Source: Pirellulales bacterium | Lineage (GTDB): Bacteria; Planctomycetota; Planctomycetia; Pirellulales; Lacipirellulaceae | Reading direction: 5' to 3' | DNA: 38,220 nucleotides | NCBI GenBank assembly: GCA_020849945.1 | Contig: JADZFK010000121.1 | Span: 1 to 38,220 of the forward strand | Part shown: one piece after another, positions 16,042 to 24,250 of the stretch | Numbering within the stretch: the first letter of the stretch is position 1 | Layout of the letters: each line of letters starts with the position of its first letter | The notes under the pieces: model-generated | Seen by the model: the letters and a program-made list of their open reading frames with translations, nothing else | What the model was told of the DNA's origin: nothing | Database searches by the model: none | Made by a program: the position numbers and the translations under genes

Positions 16042-16545
16042 CTAGGCGTCCCAATTGCCGATGTCGTCTTGGGTGCCATCCTGACCATCGGGGCCCATCG
16101 ACCAAACATCGAAGGAGTCGGGATTATGTTTGCCCGGGGCGATGAACTTGTACTCGTGATCCCACGGATCGAGCGGCACCTTGCCGGCATCCAAGTACGG
16201 GCCAGCCCACCGCTCGGCTTGGTTCGCGTCGCTCGGTTTCGTGGTAAGCCCGCCAAGATCGCCCGGATAGTTGCGGGTGTGAAACTTGTAAAGACTGACC
16301 GCGCTTTTGAAGATGCCAACCTGCCCCTTGGCCGCGTCGATGAACGCTTTATCTTGGGTGCCGCCGTACATCGTGACGACCATCGAGGCCAGCACGACCA
16401 GAATCGCCAGCACAAGCAACAGTTCGATGAGCGTGAAGCCGTGCAGGGCTCGAGGGTCGAGGGTCGAGGGTCGAGGGCCAGAGAACGGATTTCGGATAGC
16501 GGATTTCCCGCCGCGCCCGTTCCTCTTATTCATTCTTTGCAACAT
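16042..16545 (-). CDS. gspG: type II secretion major pseudopilin GspG
   Basis: A 167-residue protein. The motif ALHG-FTLIELLLVLAILVVLASMVVTMYG gives a cleavage site after residue 36. The mature part has the GspG hallmarks: KFHTRNYPGDLGGLTTKPSD, WAGPYLDAGKVPLDPWDHEYKF, and the calcium-binding C-terminus SFDVWSMGPDGQDGTQDDIGNW. GspG forms the body of the pseudopilus. The start at 16545 has AGGAG seven bases upstream, so the 36-residue leader is very probably translated. That leader includes FSGPRPSTLDPRAL, encoded by four TCGAGGG units, and IRNP, encoded by CGGATTT-type units (16450-16506). A palindromic 76-base element separates the gene from gspF. Confidence 0.92.
   Translation of the reverse strand: MLQRMNKRNGRGGKSAIRNPFSGPRPSTLDPRALHGFTLIELLLVLAILVVLASMVVTMYGGTQDKAFIDAAKGQVGIFKSAVSLYKFHTRNYPGDLGGLTTKPSDANQAERWAGPYLDAGKVPLDPWDHEYKFIAPGKHNPDSFDVWSMGPDGQDGTQDDIGNWDA
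16450..16506. repeat. two adjacent 7-base arrays in the gspG leader
   Basis: Four exact TCGAGGG units (16450-16477), then CGGATTT, CGGATAG, CGGATTT (16486-16506), each block in perfect register. Both unit types recur at other prepilin loci in this window. They lie inside coding sequence downstream of a start with a good Shine-Dalgarno. Confidence 0.93.
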
Positions 16546-16600
16546 AATGACGCTCCTAAATGGTCAAGTCAGTTGATTAATCTTTGGTCAATGAGGGTGT

Positions 16601-16676
16601 CCGGGAATTCAGCCCCCGGCTCTGCCCGGGGGGGATATAGTTCATTGCGGCCAAGCAGAGTTCATTGAATTCCCGG
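16601..16676. repeat. nested palindrome between gspF and gspG
   Basis: The outer arms CCGGGAATTCA (16601-16611) and TGAATTCCCGG (16666-16676) are perfect 11-base complements. The inner arms CCCCCGG (16613-16619) and CCGGGGG (16626-16632) enclose a 6-base loop. Gene order gspE-F-G means this lies in the message between gspF and gspG; it could be a processing or attenuation structure that raises gspG level, or a miniature mobile repeat. Confidence 0.6.
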
Positions 16677-16705
16677 CTTCTTTTCCACCCAATTATACTT
16701 ACTCC

Positions 16706-17911
16706 CTAGGTCGTCGTGCTCATCTTCAGAACTGGCACGAGCAAGGCGATGACGACAACCAGCACAACACCAGCAAGCAGCACAAGCATCAGCGGTTCGA
16801 GCAAGCGGACGAACAAATCGAGCCGGCGCCAGGTATCGCGTTCGAGCGTATCGGCAATGTGCGGAAGCACGGTTTCCAGGCTGTTCGATTGTTCTCCGAC
16901 GGCAATCATTTCCACTACGTCGGCCGGGAAATGGCCGCTCGCTGCCAACGGTGTGGCCAACGATTCGCCTGCCGAGATGTTCTCGGCCGCCGAGCGCACA
17001 GCGGTGGAAAGCACGCGGTTGCCGGTCGAGTCGGCACTGATTTCAAGCGAACGCACAATCGGCACCCCGCCGGTGAGCAGCGTACCCAACACGCGGCAAA
17101 AACGCGAAACGGCCATGCTCAAGTAAATGCCGCTGGCCATGGGAATCTTGAGCCGCGCACGATCCATCAGCATCCGCCCTTCCTCCGTTTGAAGGCGGTT
17201 GCGAATGAAGAAGCCGATGAGCACAAGCCCACCAAGTAGGAAGATGCCATACGATTGAAGTTGGGCGCTCAGCCACAAGAGCCACTCCGTCATCGTCGGA
17301 AGTTCGCCCCGTTCCCTCAGCCGCGTGAAAAGCCGCTCGAACTTCGGCACGAAGAAGATTATGAGCACATTGACGACGGTCGTACCCAGCACAAACAGGA
17401 TCGTTGGGTAAGCGAGCGCACCTACCACGCGACCCTTGAGTTCGTCTTGCTGCTCGGTAAACTTAGCCAGTCGGTCGAGCGCTTCTTCTAAGAAGCCGCC
17501 TTCGCCGCCGGCGCGGACGATGCTCGTAGCCAGCTCGCCGAAGGCGCGAGGGTGGCGAGCCATCGCGTCGGCCAACGTGGCACCTTCCTGCACGCGCGTG
17601 TGGACATCCTCCAGCACAATCGCCAGGTTCTTGTGGGGCGTTTGCTCACGCAGCAGTTCAAGCGAACGCAGCAACGGCACACCGCTGCCCAGCAGGGCCG
17701 AAAGCTGGCCGTACAACGTGGCCATCACGCGCCCGCGAACCTTGGGCGAGGCCTTCACTCCCGGCGCGCGGCCATCGGCCGACGTCACTTTCAGCGGGAA
17801 CAATTCCTTGCCCGAAAGGACCGCCACCGCCTCACGCTCGCTCCCCGCCGCAAGCGTACCTTCCACCCGCTTGCCAGCCGGATCTCGCGCAATGTAAGCA
17901 AATTCGGGCAT
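16706..17911 (-). CDS. gspF: type II secretion inner-membrane platform protein GspF
   Basis: A 401-residue protein of usual GspF/PilC length. MPEFAYIARDPAGKRVEGTL is the conserved N-terminus. Two homologous T2SF domains follow, each starting with the pattern YGQLSALLGSGVPLLRSLELL (about 67) and FCRVLGTLLTGGVPIVRSLEI (about 270). Transmembrane segments are at about 165-187, 219-235 and 372-393. It forms the inner-membrane platform turned by the GspE ATPase. The ATG at 17911 has no Shine-Dalgarno: 8 bases upstream starts a GGGGGAA-type heptad array. The gap to gspE is 87 bases and is filled by two such arrays. Confidence 0.92.
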   Translation of the reverse strand: MPEFAYIARDPAGKRVEGTLAAGSEREAVAVLSGKELFPLKVTSADGRAPGVKASPKVRGRVMATLYGQLSALLGSGVPLLRSLELLREQTPHKNLAIVLEDVHTRVQEGATLADAMARHPRAFGELATSIVRAGGEGGFLEEALDRLAKFTEQQDELKGRVVGALAYPTILFVLGTTVVNVLIIFFVPKFERLFTRLRERGELPTMTEWLLWLSAQLQSYGIFLLGGLVLIGFFIRNRLQTEEGRMLMDRARLKIPMASGIYLSMAVSRFCRVLGTLLTGGVPIVRSLEISADSTGNRVLSTAVRSAAENISAGESLATPLAASGHFPADVVEMIAVGEQSNSLETVLPHIADTLERDTWRRLDLFVRLLEPLMLVLLAGVVLVVVIALLVPVLKMSTTT

Positions 17912-17919
17912 GTTCGTAA

Positions 17920-17995
17920 GGGGGAAGGGGGAGGGGGGAAGAAGGAAGGCAAAAAGACAGTTCTTATCCGCCTTCCCCCTTCCGCCTCCCCCCTT
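17920..17995. repeat. inverted pair of 7-base arrays between gspE and gspF
   Basis: The left arm is GGGGGAA, GGGGGAG, GGGGGAA, GAAGGAA (17920-17947). The right arm is TTCCCCC, TTCCGCC, TCCCCCC (17973-17993). The arms can pair, with GGAAGGC and GCCTTCC at the base of a loop of about 20 bases. The structure fills nearly the whole gap between the two genes. Confidence 0.85.
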
Positions 17996-17998
17996 GTT

Positions 17999-19693
17999 CT
18001 ACAGTCGGTCACCTTTGGTTACACGCGATACTTCATCGATCGTTGTTACGCCGCTCAGCACTTTGAGCCAGGCATCTTCGCGGAGTGTTCTCATGCCGTT
18101 CGCGCGAGCCGCTTGGCGGATCTCCCAACTGCTGGCCCTGTCGTGGGCCAGTTGCCGTACCGCATCGTTCGTTACGCAAAGCTCGAAGATGCCCTGCCGC
18201 CCCGTGAAACCAAGTTGCCGGCAAGCCCGACACCCCTTGGGACGGAAGAGCGGTTTGCCGCGCTTCTTGAATTCCTCCCACGGGAAGTCCTTGGGCATGT
18301 CCTCTTGTTTGGGTTCGTAGGCTTCGCGGCATTGCGGGCACAGCGTGCGGACCAGCCGTTGGGCCATCACGGCTTCCACCGTGCTAGCCACCAAAAACGG
18401 CTCGACACCCATATCCACAAGCCGCGTGTACGCACTGGGGGCATCGTTCGTGTGGAGCGTGCTGAACACCAAGTGACCGGTGAGTGACGCTTGAATCGCA
18501 TTCTCCGCCGTTTCCATATCGCGGATTTCGCCGACCAGTACGACATCGGGGTCGTGCCGCAATATCGACCGCAACGACGCCGCAAACGTGAGGCCGATCT
18601 TCGGGTGAACCTGAATCTGGTTGATCCCTTCGAGTTGGTACTCGACCGGGTCCTCGGTCGTGATGATCTTGGTGGCTTCGTCTTTGATCTCGAGCAGTGA
18701 ACTGTAAAGCGTGGTCGTTTTGCCCGAGCCGGTGGGCCCGGTGACCAGCACAATTCCGTGCGGAATGCGGATCAACTCGCCGAAGTGTTTGGCCAAATCA
18801 GGCTCCAACCCGATACTTTCGAGCGAGAGCTTCATGCGGCCTTTATCGAGAATCCGCATCACGATCCCCTCGCCGTGAAGCATCGGGATCACCGAAACGC
18901 GAACATCGATCTCGCGGCCCGAAACGCGGAGCTTGATCCGCCCATCTTGCGGCAATCGCTTTTCGGCAATGTTTAGCCGAGCCATGATCTTCAACCGGCT
19001 GATAATGGCGGCCTGAAACCGACTGATCTCGGGCGGCACCGGCTGCGGGTGAAGCATGCCGTCGATCCGGTAACGAATCTTGATGCCGGCCGCCTGCGAC
19101 TCGATATGCACGTCGCTCGCCCGCGATTCGATCGCTTCAATGAGTATCTCGTTCACCAGCCGTATGACCGAAGCCTCTTGGGCTTCCTCCGAAAGTTCCG
19201 AATCAACATCGATCTCGTCGAGAAGTTGGATGTCCTCCTCGTCTTGCAGCGCAAGCAGGTCGTCGATCGTTTCGCTCCCCACGCCAAGGTGGGCTTTTAT
19301 CTGCCGGGCTATTTGCTCGCGCGGGGCAAGCACCGGCTCGATCGTCAGGCCCGTCGTCGCGCTCAGTTCATCGAGCGGGTACAGGTCGAACGGGTCGCTC
19401 GTGGCCACGCGAAGTGTGCCGTTGTTCCGCTGGATCGGAAATAGCGAGTGGCGATGAATCAGCTTCAGCGGGAAGCCCTTCAACAGCGAAAGATCGACTT
19501 CCTGCTGCTCCAAATCGATGAAGGGTATGCCAACCTCATCGCCAAGCGCGCGGAGCGCAGCTTCTTCGCTCACCATCCCCAGGTCGATCGCGGCCACGTC
19601 GAGCCGGGTGGCTTCGGGCCGATCGGTGCGGAGTTGGTTCAACTGTTGGGGCGACAACAGCCCACGCTTCACGAGGATGGCACCTGCTTCCAT
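17999..19693 (-). CDS. gspE: type II secretion/type IV pilus assembly ATPase GspE
   Basis: A 564-residue hexameric ATPase acting at the cytoplasmic side of the membrane. An N-terminal MshEN/GspE-N domain covers about residues 1-140. The ATPase core has Walker [10 protein letters not shown] (319-327), the Asp box TTEDPVE (345-351), Walker [14 protein letters not shown] (380-392) and the His box [14 protein letters not shown] (404-417). A tetracysteine zinc site, CPQC (452-455) and CRAC (488-491), is typical of GspE/PilB. Arginine-rich N2 residues (KRLPQDGRI) are present near 245. The start at 19693 has AGGA six bases upstream, the best ribosome site in the operon, and 516 bases without a gene precede it, so the operon promoter probably lies there. 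It could equally be called PilB. Confidence 0.94.
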   Translation of the reverse strand: MEAGAILVKRGLLSPQQLNQLRTDRPEATRLDVAAIDLGMVSEEAALRALGDEVGIPFIDLEQQEVDLSLLKGFPLKLIHRHSLFPIQRNNGTLRVATSDPFDLYPLDELSATTGLTIEPVLAPREQIARQIKAHLGVGSETIDDLLALQDEEDIQLLDEIDVDSELSEEAQEASVIRLVNEILIEAIESRASDVHIESQAAGIKIRYRIDGMLHPQPVPPEISRFQAAIISRLKIMARLNIAEKRLPQDGRIKLRVSGREIDVRVSVIPMLHGEGIVMRILDKGRMKLSLESIGLEPDLAKHFGELIRIPHGIVLVTGPTGSGKTTTLYSSLLEIKDEATKIITTEDPVEYQLEGINQIQVHPKIGLTFAASLRSILRHDPDVVLVGEIRDMETAENAIQASLTGHLVFSTLHTNDAPSAYTRLVDMGVEPFLVASTVEAVMAQRLVRTLCPQCREAYEPKQEDMPKDFPWEEFKKRGKPLFRPKGCRACRQLGFTGRQGIFELCVTNDAVRQLAHDRASSWEIRQAARANGMRTLREDAWLKVLSGVTTIDEVSRVTKGDRL

Positions 19694-20209
19694 CGAGGTT
19701 CCTGTGGTCTAGCAGACCAAGTAGGCGGGACACAATTCCATTATGCGGCCAACGGCCAGCCGCGGCAAATTAGCCAATACAGAAAGCGCAAACGACGCTA
19801 GGGGCGGGGAAGCGGCAGGCTATTGCCCGCCACTCGGGACATTCGGTGGGAATCAAGACAGCAAGTCGGTGGGAGCGATTCAGCCTTGTCGTGTCAACAG
19901 ATGCCGGATAACCGCAACGCGATGGCATTGCCAAACGATGCGACACACCGGCCTGTCTATTTCAATCCAAAGCTCAATCTATTAATCCATTGTCGCACGT
20001 GCCGCGGCTCACCGCCAGCGGCTACGTGCAACAAAGCTAAGTGCAATCTAAATGTATTTTCAATTCGTGCGGTCAAGATGCAACGAAAGCTAGGGTTCCA
20101 TTCAATGGAACTCTAACACAAGCGAACTCTCCCGTCACCCCTTCGGAAAAGGATGGGAAAACAGGAAAGCTGGTCGCCTAACGATTTATTCTCAAACTGT
20201 TTTGGCTTC
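19694..20209. other. 516-base gap upstream of the secretion operon
   Basis: Likely promoter region of the gspE operon, transcribed leftward, and 3' flank of the LTxxQ gene. Open frames on the plus strand here (19743-19985, 19823-20116) have no recognisable features. Apart from a hairpin at 20092-20113 I see no clear signal. Confidence 0.5.
20092..20113 (-). terminator. hairpin downstream of the LTxxQ gene
   Basis: GTTCCATT and AATGGAAC are perfect complements with a single-base spacer, extended by AG/CT pairs. It lies about 100 bases past the stop at 20210. No U-run, and the effective loop would be larger than one base, so a terminator role is uncertain. Confidence 0.3.
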
Positions 20210-20995
20210 TCAGTTGTTGCGATTGCGGCCGCCGCGATCCGCCTCGCCTTGCCCATCTTGCCCACCACGGCCAAAGCGGCCACGACCTCGGCCGCCAAAG
20301 TTCGGCTCGGGCATCTCAAATTGTTCACCCATCATCTTCTCTAGCTTGGCCTGCTGTTCGGGGGTGAGCACGTCGAGCATTTTCTTGCGGGCATCGGCTT
20401 GAAGTTCACGGATCTTGGCTTGCAGTTCCTCCTGCACTTCGATCGCCCGCTTTTCGAGCTTCTCGCGTTGTTCGTCGGTCAGGTTCAGGGCCTTGGCAAT
20501 CTCGCCCCCGGTGATGGCTTGCGCCCCGCCGCGACGGATTCTCCCTTGCAGGTCGATCTGCCTGAGCCGGTCGAGTTGGTGCGGCAAGAGAACTTCGCCA
20601 AGCTGCTTTTCGAATTCGGCGTTCATGGCGTCCATCTTCTCGCGGATATGATCGAACCGAGCGCGGCGCTCTTCCTCACCAAGGTCGCGCATTTCCTCGA
20701 ACATGCCTCGCATTTCTTGCTCGACTCGGCCACGAGCCTCATCGGCCAAAACGCGGAGCTTTTCACGTTGTTCGTCTACGACCTGCAGTTCTTGCTGAAT
20801 ATCATCGCGAAACGCCAGGCCGAAAAGCCCGCCCCCCGGTCCGCCAGGGCCCCCCGGTCCGCCGAATCCGCCAGGCCCGCGGAATCCACCGCCACCGCCC
20901 GGCGGAGGGCCTGGCGGCTGTGCCAACGTGGTGGATGCCGCTACCAAGAACCCAGCAGCGAACAATAACGCCAGTGAGCGAACGCGAAATGTCAT
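20210..20995 (-). CDS. periplasmic LTxxQ-motif (Spy/CpxP-like) protein
   Basis: A 261-residue exported protein. MTFRVRSLALLFAAGFLVAA is a signal peptide with a likely cut near TTLAQ. A Pro/Gly-rich segment (about 30-60) precedes a helical part with many charged residues (DEQREKLRVLADEARGRVEQ, EMRDLGEEERRARFDHIREK) and two LTxxQ motifs, LTDEQ and LTPEQ, spaced about 40 residues apart. The C-terminus is Gly/Arg-rich with an RGRGRFGRGGQDGQG-like run. Spy and CpxP proteins bind unfolded or metal-stressed envelope proteins, but this planctomycete-style family is uncharacterised. The start at 20995 was chosen because GGAG lies six bases upstream; an ATG four codons earlier is possible. No partner genes are adjacent. 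Confidence 0.75.
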   Translation of the reverse strand: MTFRVRSLALLFAAGFLVAASTTLAQPPGPPPGGGGGFRGPGGFGGPGGPGGPGGGLFGLAFRDDIQQELQVVDEQREKLRVLADEARGRVEQEMRGMFEEMRDLGEEERRARFDHIREKMDAMNAEFEKQLGEVLLPHQLDRLRQIDLQGRIRRGGAQAITGGEIAKALNLTDEQREKLEKRAIEVQEELQAKIRELQADARKKMLDVLTPEQQAKLEKMMGEQFEMPEPNFGGRGRGRFGRGGQDGQGEADRGGRNRNN

Positions 20996-21317
20996 TTGGG
21001 ACTCCATTGTGAAGGCAAGAAGAGATTGGTATCGAGGAGGTCGAGAGTTTCAACTCATGATCTAACCCCATACGCCATCCAAGGTATCGCAATTTCCAAC
21101 TACTACCAGATACGAATCTGGCTCGATGCACCAGTTTTCGTATTTCTCCGCTAATCTTTACGACTGTGGTGGGCGAAAGATCGTCGCGGGGCCAAACAAA
21201 ACCGTCTTGTTGCTTGCCGAGGCAATTCGTAAAGTAAGATGGGGTCAAGGCTTACGATTACCCCGGCCGCGGTCGGTACCCAGTAATCTCCACACTCACA
21301 GATCGAATGGCAGCAAA
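20996..21317. other. 322-base divergent intergenic region
   Basis: It carries the 5' leaders of the LTxxQ gene and the deaminase gene. The deaminase frame is open upstream to 21126, but that stretch does not look like protein. No repeat or clear promoter was found. Confidence 0.5.
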
Positions 21318-21788
21318 ATGACTCCCACCGAACTCATGCAACTGGCGATCGAGAAGTGCCGCGAGGGGATCGCCGCCGGACAAAGCCCGTTCGGGTGTGC
21401 AATCGAGTGTGGCGGTCGGGTGATTGCCTGCTCGCACAATACCGTCGTCGCCACGACCGATATCACGGCCCACGCCGAGGTCAACGCCCTGCGCGAGGCT
21501 TGCCACGCCATCGGCAATATCTTTTTGGATGGTGCCGTGGTGGCCACCACGTGCGAACCATGCCCCATGTGTATGGCGGCACTCCACTGGGCGCGGGTAG
21601 GCACCGTGTACTACGGCGCAACGATTGCCGATGCCGACGACGCCGGCTTCAACGAACTCTCGCTCCCCGCCGCCGAACTTCTCCGCATCGGCGGCAGTAC
21701 GCTAGAACTTGTCCCCGAGTTGATGCAGCCAGAATGCAAACAACTTTTCGCCGAATGGAAGGCCAATCCCCGGCGCACGGTATACTAA
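21318..21788 (+). CDS. guanine deaminase-like nucleoside deaminase
   Basis: A 156-residue zinc-dependent deaminase of the cytidine deaminase superfamily. The zinc site is HAEVNALREAC (His52, catalytic Glu54) and TCEPCPMC (Cys84, Cys87 by position). The surrounding pattern TAHAEVNALREACHAIG...TTCEPCPMCMAALHWARVGTVYYGATIADADDAGFNE is much like the B. subtilis-type guanine deaminase GuaD, also 156 residues, more than TadA, and it has no N-terminal extension. The reaction would be guanine to xanthine plus ammonia. AMP nucleosidase follows 168 bases later, and two purine nucleoside phosphorylases lie downstream, which fits purine salvage. The start was set at MTPTELMQLA; the Shine-Dalgarno is weak. 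tRNA adenosine deaminase remains an alternative. Confidence 0.75.
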   Translation: MTPTELMQLAIEKCREGIAAGQSPFGCAIECGGRVIACSHNTVVATTDITAHAEVNALREACHAIGNIFLDGAVVATTCEPCPMCMAALHWARVGTVYYGATIADADDAGFNELSLPAAELLRIGGSTLELVPELMQPECKQLFAEWKANPRRTVY

Positions 21789-21893
21789 AGAGACGAACGA
21801 TGTCGTAACGTTAACTTCCCAGCTCCTGTTTAGCCGCGACGCGAAGCGGAGCGCGGGCACAACTCCCACCCCCCACGTTCCCCCTGACGCTAA

Positions 21894-21956
21894 CCCTCAC
21901 CCCTCACCCCCTCACCCCTTCCCCCTCACAACTCGCAACTCGCAACTCGCAACTCC
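21894..21956. repeat. 7-base arrays, CCCTCAC and AACTCGC units, upstream of amn
   Basis: CCCTCAC, CCCTCAC, CCCCTCAC and further C/T-rich units give way to three exact AACTCGC units (21930-21950) and a partial fourth that runs up to the ATG at 21957. The Shine-Dalgarno position is taken by the array. Confidence 0.88.
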
Positions 21957-22730
21957 ATGCTCTCCAAATCCGATATCGCTGCCGATTGGCTTACCCGTTA
22001 CACGGGCATGCCACTCGACTGTTTCGGGCCGTACGTACTGCTGACGAACTTCCGCGATTACGTGCAGCGGTTCGCCGAGCGGTTTGCCTGCGATATCTAC
22101 GGCGACAACCGCCCGATGCAGGCCGCCACGAACTCGGCAGGCCTCACGATTGTCAATTTCGGCATCGGTTCGCCCAACGCAGCCACCATCATGGATTTGC
22201 TGACCGCTTACCAGCCCGAGGCCGTATTGTTCCTCGGCAAGTGTGGCGGGCTAAAGCACACCACCGAAATTGGCCATTTCATCTTGCCGATCGGCGCGAT
22301 CCGCGGAGAAGGCACTTCCGACGACTACCTCCCCCCCCTCGTACCGGCACTCCCCTCGTTCAAACTCCACAAGTTCGTTTCGCAGAAGCTCGTGGACCAC
22401 GGCCTTGAATACCGCACGGGCGTCATCTACACGACCAACCGCCGCGTGTGGGAACATGACGAAAAATTCCGCCAGCAACTTCAGGAGTACACACCTATCG
22501 CCATCGACATGGAGACGGCCACCATTTTCGTCGTCGGCCACAACAACCAAATTGCCCGCGGGGCGCTCTTGCTCGTCACCGATAAACCGCTCACGCCCGA
22601 AGGTGTAAAGACCAGCGAAAGCGATATCCGCGTCAACCGCGATTGGTCGGACCTCCATCTCGCCATCGGCATCGATTCCCTCACCGAGATCGGCGAGAAG
22701 GGCGAGATGATCAAACACTTCAAGTATTGA
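21957..22730 (+). CDS. amn: AMP nucleosidase, short form
   Basis: A 257-residue enzyme of the PNP/UDP phosphorylase superfamily. The phosphorylase fold is seen in LTIVNFGIGSPNAATIMDLL (about 62-81), the strand AVLFLGKCGGLK (about 89-100), GHFILPIGAIRGEGTSDDYL (about 105-124) and the ribose-contacting segment AIDMETATIFVVGHNN (about 180-195). Asp218 of SESDIRVNRDW (about 218-225) is near the catalytic position. E. coli Amn has about 480 residues with a regulatory N-terminal half; this form of about 257 matches the shorter enzymes known from Bacteroidetes and planctomycetes. It hydrolyses AMP to adenine and ribose 5-phosphate. The start codon follows the AACTCGC array, and no Shine-Dalgarno is present. 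Neighbours suggest purine salvage. Confidence 0.87.
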   Translation: MLSKSDIAADWLTRYTGMPLDCFGPYVLLTNFRDYVQRFAERFACDIYGDNRPMQAATNSAGLTIVNFGIGSPNAATIMDLLTAYQPEAVLFLGKCGGLKHTTEIGHFILPIGAIRGEGTSDDYLPPLVPALPSFKLHKFVSQKLVDHGLEYRTGVIYTTNRRVWEHDEKFRQQLQEYTPIAIDMETATIFVVGHNNQIARGALLLVTDKPLTPEGVKTSESDIRVNRDWSDLHLAIGIDSLTEIGEKGEMIKHFKY

Positions 22731-22859
22731 ACCTGGAAAACCGGAAAACCGCATTCCAGAGCCTCTCGCGGGAAAGCCGGGTTCCGTACATGTCCTGCAT
22801 AACGGGCACATTTTCCGGAAGAACTTGGTTCCTAAGCTCTATGATTTCCCGAGGTCTTC

Positions 22860-24176
22860 ATGGATAACACCAATTCCTGCCGCATGGCAGAGCTTTGCAA
22901 TTCTTGCAAAGTACCAGTTCCTCTTCAACTTAGCCATTTCCCACTTTCCCACGCTGATATGTCTATCCAGGTGCGTTCACTTTGCGGGTTCAGGCACGTA
23001 GGGGCCGCGAGCCGAGCGGCCCATGCAGATTTCGGATTTCAAATTGCGGATTGCGGATTGAAGTCGGAATGGAATCCGAATTGCATGCCAAGACGGTTAG
23101 ATGTTGCATTCGGGCGCTCGATGATCCGCAATCCAAAATCCAAAATCTGTTTTTCGACCCTCGACTCTCGACCCCTACAAGGTTTCACGTTGGTGGAATT
23201 GTTGGTCGTGATCGCAATCATCGGCATTTTGGTAATGCTGTTACTCCCCGCGATCCAAGCCGCCCGCGAGGCCGCTCGACGCTCGCAATGCCAGAACAAC
23301 TTGCGCCAGCTCGGGGTCGCGCTTCTAAACTACGAGAATGCGAATAAATCATTCCCACCTGGCGGCGTCACGCAAGGTGCTTGCTGCACGGCGAAGAGCG
23401 CCGGGGGATGGACCATCTACATCCTGCCCTATGTCGAAGAACAAGCCCTGTTCGACAAATACGACTTCACCGAGCCAAACGAAAGCCCGACCGACGCCGA
23501 CAACGATGGCCGTTCTAACAAGCTTGTTCGAGAAGCCAACCCCAAGGTGTTCGATTGCCCCACCGACGAAGACACCGATATGAACGACCACCCCGCGAGC
23601 GGCCCCGGGGCACTCCTCTTGTACAACCGCGGGTCGTACCGCGGCAATGCCGGGTTATGTACCACCCAATCTGGCGCCTTCTGGGATAGCGCCTCCGAAC
23701 ATGCCAAAGGGTACCAAAAGGAACGTGGGCCCCTGCATGGCATCGGCCCCATCTACCAAAACCCCTGGGTGGCCAACCCCGTCCTCACCAGCACCTGGAG
23801 CCTCGTCAATCCCGTCAAGCTCAAAGACATTACCGATGGCACCGCCCATACCGTGCTGGTCGCCGAAAAAGCTCACTTGGCTCTAACCGAGGAAGCTCGA
23901 CGACGACGCACTTTTTGGGCTTACACCTACACTGCTTACCAACGTTCGCTCACGTTCTTGCAAACCCGGTCGATCATCTCCGACTATGACCGCTGCATCA
24001 GCATCGGCGGTACCTTCGGCACAGATCCCTGCAAACGCTCGTGGGGCAGCCTCCACGCCGGCGGTTTCAACACCGTCATGTGCGATGGCTCCGCCCAATT
24101 CACTCCCGAAGGTGTAGATATCTTCCTCTTCGGCGCTCTTTCGACTATCGCCAATAGCGAAGTCATCGAAAACTAA
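22860..24176 (+). CDS. DUF1559 prepilin-like protein 1, 108-residue leader
   Basis: A 438-residue planctomycete DUF1559 protein. The prepilin motif [39 protein letters not shown] predicts cleavage after Gly108. The C-terminal family motif is SLHAGGFNTVMCDGSAQF. The start at 22860 has GAGG 5 bases upstream, so a very long leader is plausible. That leader contains a palindrome (23002-23022) and three heptad arrays (23027-23061, 23124-23149, 23154-23174). Other in-frame ATGs at residues 9, 34, 76 and 88 could be the true start. DUF1559 proteins are thought to be surface pilin-like proteins, with cleavage by a prepilin peptidase not in this window. It has Cys-rich positions in the middle (QGACCTAKSAGG). 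A lipoprotein gene follows 74 bases later. Confidence 0.85.
   Translation: MDNTNSCRMAELCNSCKVPVPLQLSHFPLSHADMSIQVRSLCGFRHVGAASRAAHADFGFQIADCGLKSEWNPNCMPRRLDVAFGRSMIRNPKSKICFSTLDSRPLQGFTLVELLVVIAIIGILVMLLLPAIQAAREAARRSQCQNNLRQLGVALLNYENANKSFPPGGVTQGACCTAKSAGGWTIYILPYVEEQALFDKYDFTEPNESPTDADNDGRSNKLVREANPKVFDCPTDEDTDMNDHPASGPGALLLYNRGSYRGNAGLCTTQSGAFWDSASEHAKGYQKERGPLHGIGPIYQNPWVANPVLTSTWSLVNPVKLKDITDGTAHTVLVAEKAHLALTEEARRRRTFWAYTYTAYQRSLTFLQTRSIISDYDRCISIGGTFGTDPCKRSWGSLHAGGFNTVMCDGSAQFTPEGVDIFLFGALSTIANSEVIEN
23002..23022 (-). repeat. GTAG-headed palindrome, copy A
   Basis: Plus strand: GTAGG then GGGCCGC, GAGCCGA, GCGGCCC with a 7-base perfect stem. The GTAGG head lies just before the stem. 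It is inside the DUF1559-1 leader and encodes VGAASRAAH. Related copies are at 24937-24959 and 26083-26104. Confidence 0.6.
23027..23174. repeat. three 7-base arrays in the DUF1559-1 leader
   Basis: 23027-23061: AGATTTC, GGATTTC, AAATTGC, GGATTGC, GGATTGA. 23124-23149: ATCCGCA, ATCCAAA, ATCCAAA. 23154-23174: TCGACCC, TCGACTC, TCGACCC. The first two are partly complementary: GGATTGCGGAT at 23048 pairs exactly with ATCCGCAATCC at 23124. The last array ends 3 codons before the cleavage motif. Confidence 0.88.
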
Positions 24177-24250
24177 CTTCGGCCCCGTTCCTGGATTGGG
24201 CAATATCCGTGGCGTTCCGCGGCGAACAATTCTGTAAAGGTACCGGTCGA

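Noticed and set aside
17552-18487. Plus-strand frame of 311 codons
   Set aside because: Antisense across gspF and gspE, running through the heptad arrays; no protein features.
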